Below are positions 59,945 through 64,000 of a DNA stretch of 64,000 nucleotides, piece after piece. The notes beneath the pieces were generated by a model. It saw only the letters and a list, made by a program, of their open reading frames with translations. It did not search any database and had not been told where the DNA came from. A program made the position numbers and the translations under genes. The stretch spans positions 58,667,080 to 58,731,079 of the forward strand of contig CM067444.1 in NCBI GenBank assembly GCA_034508935.3. Reading direction: 5' to 3'. The first letter of the stretch is position 1. Each line of letters begins with the position of its first letter. This DNA comes from Berghia stephanieae (Eukaryota > Mollusca > Gastropoda > Nudibranchia > Aeolidiidae).

Positions 59945-62900
59945 TATTTATTTATCTATCTCTGTATTTATTTTTTTTTGTTTTTTTTTTTTTGTTTATT
60001 TGTTTATGTATTTATTCATTTATTTATTTTAGATTTTAATCAGGAGTTTAATCAAATATTCATATCATCTGTAGCATAGATTTATTTGTGTTCAATTTAA
60101 TAAATGTAAGGATCAGTGGGTGGTGCAGGGGGAAGCCCTCATTTTTTAAATCAGAAAATTTTGGAATTGAAACCGCTGGAGCAGAGCTGCCTACTTGAAA
60201 TTTCAAAAATTCGTCGTCTCCAAGGGGAAAAAGAAACGGTCACTTTAAATAGCTTTAAAAATAAATAATTTTCCTTTGGCATGATCCAAAAATGCTCCAA
60301 GGCCTAAATATATGTTTTAAGCAACTAAACTTTCCTTTCAACAAGATTTATTGAGTGAATGAAAAAAAAAAGAAAAAAAAAGAAGTGAATGTTGTTCTGT
60401 AGCTGGCGCCAAAAAATTCGTATTTCTACAAATTTTTCATGGTATAATAGGCAGGTCTGCCTGGAGACACCTTGTTTATTTTTTAAATATATTTTGATTC
60501 CAAGTATTTAAGGGCCATGTCCTAAAAAGTCCTATTGCAGACAGACTTCAAAATAAAAAAAAAGGCACAACAATTTGAAATTATGTAATTTATGTTCAAT
60601 GAAAACTTTTGAAAGCGTATACTATAATTTCTTTTTCAATGTTTATTTGCGCAACTTTTCTTTTCAAGGCAAAGACAACTGGAAAACAACTTTTTGACTT
60701 AATCAGTCGTACCCTTGGACTTCGGGAGACATGGTATTTTGGCTTGCAATATGTGGACTCAAAGGATTATGTCGCTTGGCTGAAGTTTGACAAAAAGGTA
60801 AATAAAAGAAAAAGTTTCCTTTTCCTTGTTGAATCTTAGTTTAGTAGCAAACCCCATTGATTTACTACGAAGAGGTAACGTTCAGAGCATGCTAAGTTGC
60901 ATCTTCATTATTCGATCACCCACCGCTGCGCTGTGTGGCCTTGAGCAAGTCACCTCGCCCTAGCTCAATTTGCGGTGCTGCACTGCGGCTGACGCCTGGG
61001 TTATTCCAGTCCTCCCCTGGAATAGACCCTAGAGACAAATTTCCCCTATAGGATGAATAAAGGGAATTTTATTTATTTTATTTATGCATGTCGAAAGTGT
61101 TTTGTTTTTGGTGTTTTTTTCTTGGTTCTAATTTTAAGTCTGCTCTATTTTTTTAATTTGGAGGGGGGGGGGGGGGGGTTGGGATCAGTATTCTGAAAAG
61201 GAAAATGTTAATTATACAAAGTAAGTTTGGAAAAGAATCAGAGTTATTCTTTTGAAAACTGGAGATCTTTTCTTAACATATAATACGTTTAAAGAACACA
61301 AGAAGGACTATTCCAGTTTGCACTTTAGCTGGGTAGACTTCTAGTTCTAGTCTATGTTTTTCTATTAGGGCTGTGAATTGATTTGTTTAAAATTGTATTA
61401 GATTTTTTTATGATTCATTTTATTTTATTTTAGGTTCTGGATCAAGGCATATCCAAAGACTCCAATATCCAGTTAACTTTTCTAGCCAAGTTTTATCCAG
61501 AGGATGTGTCAGAGGAACTGGTCCAAGAAATCACTCAGCATTTATTCTTCTTGCAGGTAAAACTGTCAGTTTTTTTAATTACTCAGCATTTATTCTTCTT
61601 GCAGGTAAAACTGTCAGTTCTTTTAACACTCAGCATTTATTCTTCTTGCAGGTAAAACTGTCAGTTCTTTATCACTCAGCATTTATTCTTCTTGCAGGTA
61701 AAACTGTCAGTTCTTTTTTTAGTATTATTTCATAAACAAAACATTAAATTAGACTATCGTTTTATACAATTTCCATTTAAACAAAATTACTGCTATAATT
61801 ACTCTTTTTAGGTTATAAAAATTCCAACTCACCATTTGAAACATAACAACTATAAAACAAAGAAACTCAGCATTTAATTTTGAAATTCCCACTCAAGAAC
61901 AAACCATCATCTTTACTCTTTCTTCCCTTCCATCATCCTTCTGTGGAACTCCCTACCAACCACTTGTAAACAAGCCCTTTTGACTGATGACTTCAAAAAA
62001 TCACTCCCCGCCTCCCTTTTAAAACCCCTGTTACTGAAAAGATGGCCATACAATCTTCAGCCTGAAATTTTGGCCTTAATGGAAGAAAAAGAAGAAGAGG
62101 GATATTAATATATATATTTAATTTTACAGGTCAAACAGTCTATATTAAATATGGACATTTATTGTCCACCTGAAACGTCCGTTCTGTTGGCAGCCTTTGC
62201 CGTACAGGCAGCATATGGAGACTATGATCAGTTCACTTACCAACCTGGCTGTCTTGCCTCTGACGACCTTTTACCTCAGCGAGTCTTGGATCAGTACCAG
62301 GTAATCTTACTGTTTTCATTTTTCTCTTTAAAGCATCAACTTTTGGGATTTTTTATTTTGATTCTAAATGAATTTTGAAAATTTGGTTTTAAAATATGTT
62401 TTCATTATTTTACTCCGGATAAACTTAAATAGTAAATTCAATGAAGTAGAGAAACATCCTCATTATCTTAAATGGTATCGGCAATTTTAAATAAATAAAT
62501 TTTGATTCTTTATACTAAAATTGAAATATATGTAATTTAAGGAGTTAATATAAGAATCTGTAATATATCTTCTTTTTTTTTTTTTTTTTGCTTGGACTTT
62601 TTGAATCTTTGTCTTTTTTCATAATAATGGTGAATATATAAGATGGCTATCAAACAGTTTCTGAATATGTTTTAGATATTCTGTACATTTCAAAACTATT
62701 TTCATTTCATTTCTAGTTATCTACTGAACCAGTTTATCAACTTTAATATAGAAATATTACATAATTTTAAGTTCTTACTATCACATGAAGCTATCTCCTT
62801 ACCTTATCTCCCGTACCTTTTGAACTTTTAAAACTCTTTGTCTCCTTAGCTTGGATTTGTATCATCATTATTGAGACATGTTGTATGAATGTCTTTATTC

Positions 62901-62972
62901 AAATTAGATGACACCCGCTATGTGGGAAGAGAAGATCAAGGTTTGGTATGCTGAGAGACAAGGCATGACAAG
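59541..62972 (+). CDS. NF2: Merlin, FERM-domain tumour suppressor homologue (5' part; gene runs off the right edge)
   Basis: Merlin links membrane proteins to cortical actin and acts upstream of Hippo signalling. Five coding exons are visible: 59541-59645, 60669-60797, 61434-61556, 62130-62300 and 62908-62972. They give 197 codons plus two bases, all in consistent phase. The product begins [15 protein letters not shown], then [15 protein letters not shown] (FERM F1), [84 protein letters not shown] (F2), [11 protein letters not shown] and [29 protein letters not shown] and MTPxMWEE favour merlin over ezrin/radixin/moesin. Intron positions match those I recall for vertebrate NF2. The next exon (family sequence near EAEMEYLKIAQ) should lie past 64000. 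The 5' UTR border was not resolved. Confidence 0.88.
60669..60797 (+). CDS. NF2: NF2 coding exon 2 ([14 protein letters not shown])
   Basis: There are 43 codons in phase 0, with acceptor TTTTCAAG|GCA and donor [29 protein letters not shown] and TWYFGLQY are highly conserved FERM sequence. Confidence 0.93.
60878..61078 (+). mobile_element. SINE with MIR/CORE-like 3' region, intron of NF2
   Basis: TGTGTGGCCTTGAGCAAGTC followed by ACCT, then GCCTGGGTTATTCCAGTC and a tail GAATAAAGGGAATTTTATTT. A diverged opposite-strand copy is at 48733-48905. The GGCCTTGAGCAAGTCACCT word resembles MIR/CORE-SINE consensus, but the family name is not certain. Confidence 0.6.
61434..61556 (+). CDS. NF2: NF2 coding exon 3 ([19 protein letters not shown])
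   Basis: There are 41 codons with acceptor TTATTTTAG|GTT and donor TTGCAG|GTAAAA. The last 24 bases, encoding TQHLFFLQ, are themselves a pyrimidine tract ending in CAG and start a four-copy tandem repeat that continues into the intron. Confidence 0.93.
61533..61719 (+). repeat. Four tandem copies of the NF2 exon-3 end plus splice donor
   Basis: A unit of 46-48 bp starting ACTCAGCATTTATTCTTC begins at 61533, 61581, 61628 and 61674. Each copy holds the coding end of exon 3, the junction TTGCAG|GTAAAA and the first intron bases (CTGTCAGTT). GT donors therefore lie at 61557, 61605, 61652 and 61698. Use of the later donors would add non-coding-length inserts, so the first donor is taken as the real one. 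Confidence 0.95.
61870..62105 (+). mobile_element. LINE 3' coding fragment (NF2 intron)
   Basis: [17 protein letters not shown] and [16 protein letters not shown] resemble the WNSLP end of Jockey/CR1-like ORF2. An A/G-rich tail (GAAGAAAAAGAAGAAGAGG) follows. It ends about 25 bp before the NF2 exon 4 acceptor. Confidence 0.65.
62130..62300 (+). CDS. NF2: NF2 coding exon 4 ([17 protein letters not shown])
   Basis: There are 57 codons with acceptor TTTACAG|GTC and donor [27 protein letters not shown] and [11 protein letters not shown] are FERM F2 sequence. The acceptor lies only about 30 bases after a LINE fragment. Confidence 0.93.
62908..62972 (+). CDS. NF2: NF2 coding exon 5 ([16 protein letters not shown])
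   Basis: The acceptor AAATTAG ends at 62907 and the donor AG|GTAAGA follows 62972. There are 21 whole codons and two bases of a split arginine codon. The continuing exon is not in the window. Confidence 0.92.
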
Positions 62973-63747
62973 GTAAGAGGTCGCATTTCACTGCATTTTG
63001 TTCGATTTACCTCCCCTGTTTAATTTCCCACTGGGTCACATCTTATTTTTTTTTTTTTTTCTACTTTTTTTTTTTGTTTATATGAGACCAAAATGTTGTT
63101 TTTGTAATATTCGCCACAAAAATACTCTAGTATTAATTTACTTTAAAAAACTAAGGAAGTAATTTGTTTTCAATTGTTTTTCTCAGTTCAACAATGAAAA
63201 ATAAACCAAAAACTAACAATCAAGCAGAAATAGTATCTCAAAAGTAAAAAAATAGTGTGATAAAAATTGATACAAGTATTTTCCCATGTTTTTTACACTT
63301 TAAAAAGCCATAACTACTATGATTTTAATTCCAGTCGACCAGTTTTTATTTATTTATTTTATTTTAAACTATTCAACAAAGGGAAACTGATGAAAATGTT
63401 TTTTTCCCCCTGTTTTTCAAAATAACAGAGTATTGGAATATTTTAGTGGTGAATGCTTTGAAAACGACCTTTTTGCCTCATCCTCATATTTATTTTTGAC
63501 AGTGTACAGCTAATTAAACCTTTATTACATTAATTTTCCCAGAATTCAAAGTTCAAAGTCTTTTATTGGAGATCATACATCACCCTGGTTTTTACAAAAG
63601 TTGATGATGGTTGGACTATTTAGTGAGATTCTGCTTTGAAAAGTTGATTATTAAAAGTTATGGAGAAGAGTTATGACTGACCGGTTCAATCCGGCGTTAG
63701 GTGGGTCGGGAGAAAGGAAGGTGGTCAGTGGGGGGGGGGGGGGGGGG
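62973..63747. other. NF2 intron, no exon recognised
   Basis: A search by eye for the next merlin exon (EAEMEYLKIAQDLEMYG-like) found nothing. A G run lies at 63731-63747. Confidence 0.5.
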
Positions 63748-63985
63748 TTCCTTAATGACTCAGTTGGTAGAGCCCTCTCTGTACAAACAAATGGATGGAA
63801 ATCGATTATGGGTGAAGTCAAGGTTTGTTTTTTTTCTGAACCCCTGTCCACCCAGCAGTGATTGTGTTGCTGGGTCTGTTTTGTTTGATCTGGCAGATAG
63901 TACTTTGCGATAGACTAGCATCCTATCCAAAGGATAGTAAGCAATTGCTATTGTTATTTCACGCTATTGAAATCGTCTCATTCTT
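63748..63985 (+). mobile_element. SINE-B, plus (NF2 intron, near the window edge)
   Basis: TTCCTTAATGACTCAGTTGG, CCACCCAGCAGTGATTGTGT, GCGATAGACTAGCATCC and AAAGGATAGTAAGCAATTGC. A G run of about 17 precedes it. Confidence 0.8.
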
Positions 63986-64000
63986 CATGTTAAGTTTTGC

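Noticed and set aside
61557-61719. Extra mini-exons of NF2 in the tandem repeat
   Set aside because: Each copy duplicates an exon end plus donor and no separate acceptor-exon-donor unit of coding length results; the first donor keeps the conserved intron position.

Overview
This is an AT-rich animal nuclear window, probably from a marine invertebrate. The evidence is intron-rich genes with canonical GT/AG borders, long microsatellites, several tRNA-derived SINE families and hAT/pogo-like DNA transposons. I cannot name the species.

Two host genes lie at the ends, both on the + strand. From 3413 to 17746 there are eight coding exons of spermidine synthase (SRM), the aminopropyltransferase that makes spermidine from putrescine. 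All junction phases agree. The N-terminus is unresolved: either an upstream exon is unseen or there is a small frame break next to a good ATG. From 59541 to beyond the right edge lie the first five coding exons of merlin (NF2), covering the FERM F1 lobe and most of F2. The end of NF2 exon 3 with its splice donor is tandemly quadrupled.

The roughly 42 kb between the genes, and the SRM introns, are packed with repeats. (1) SINE-A, about 300 bp, tRNA-derived, on both strands. (2) SINE-B, about 250 bp, tRNA-derived, on both strands. (3) Retroposon C, about 520 bp, with no recognisable tRNA head, 10-12 bp target duplications and an (AAAAC)-rich tail; about seventeen copies or pieces, all on the + strand. 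(4) Non-LTR retrotransposon 3' fragments (7.0-8.3, 15.7-16.1, 22.3-22.5, 44.8-45.0 and 61.9-62.1 kb). (5) DNA transposons: a seemingly complete hAT element (34278-39096, 8-bp duplication, 703-codon open transposase), a 502-bp non-autonomous hAT (33348-33849), a pogo/Tigger-like 800-bp element with TA duplication (22628-23427) and several foldback elements, including one of about 2.2 kb built from palindromes (56312-58488).

Two decayed protein-coding loci lie in between: a two-exon THAP-domain gene (45298-47858) and a minus-strand remnant of an unrecognised protein (39784-40613). No operon, CRISPR array, rRNA or credible functional tRNA gene is present. The elements form nested layers, for example retroposon C inside SINE-B and a tRNA-SINE inside retroposon C, which allows relative dating.
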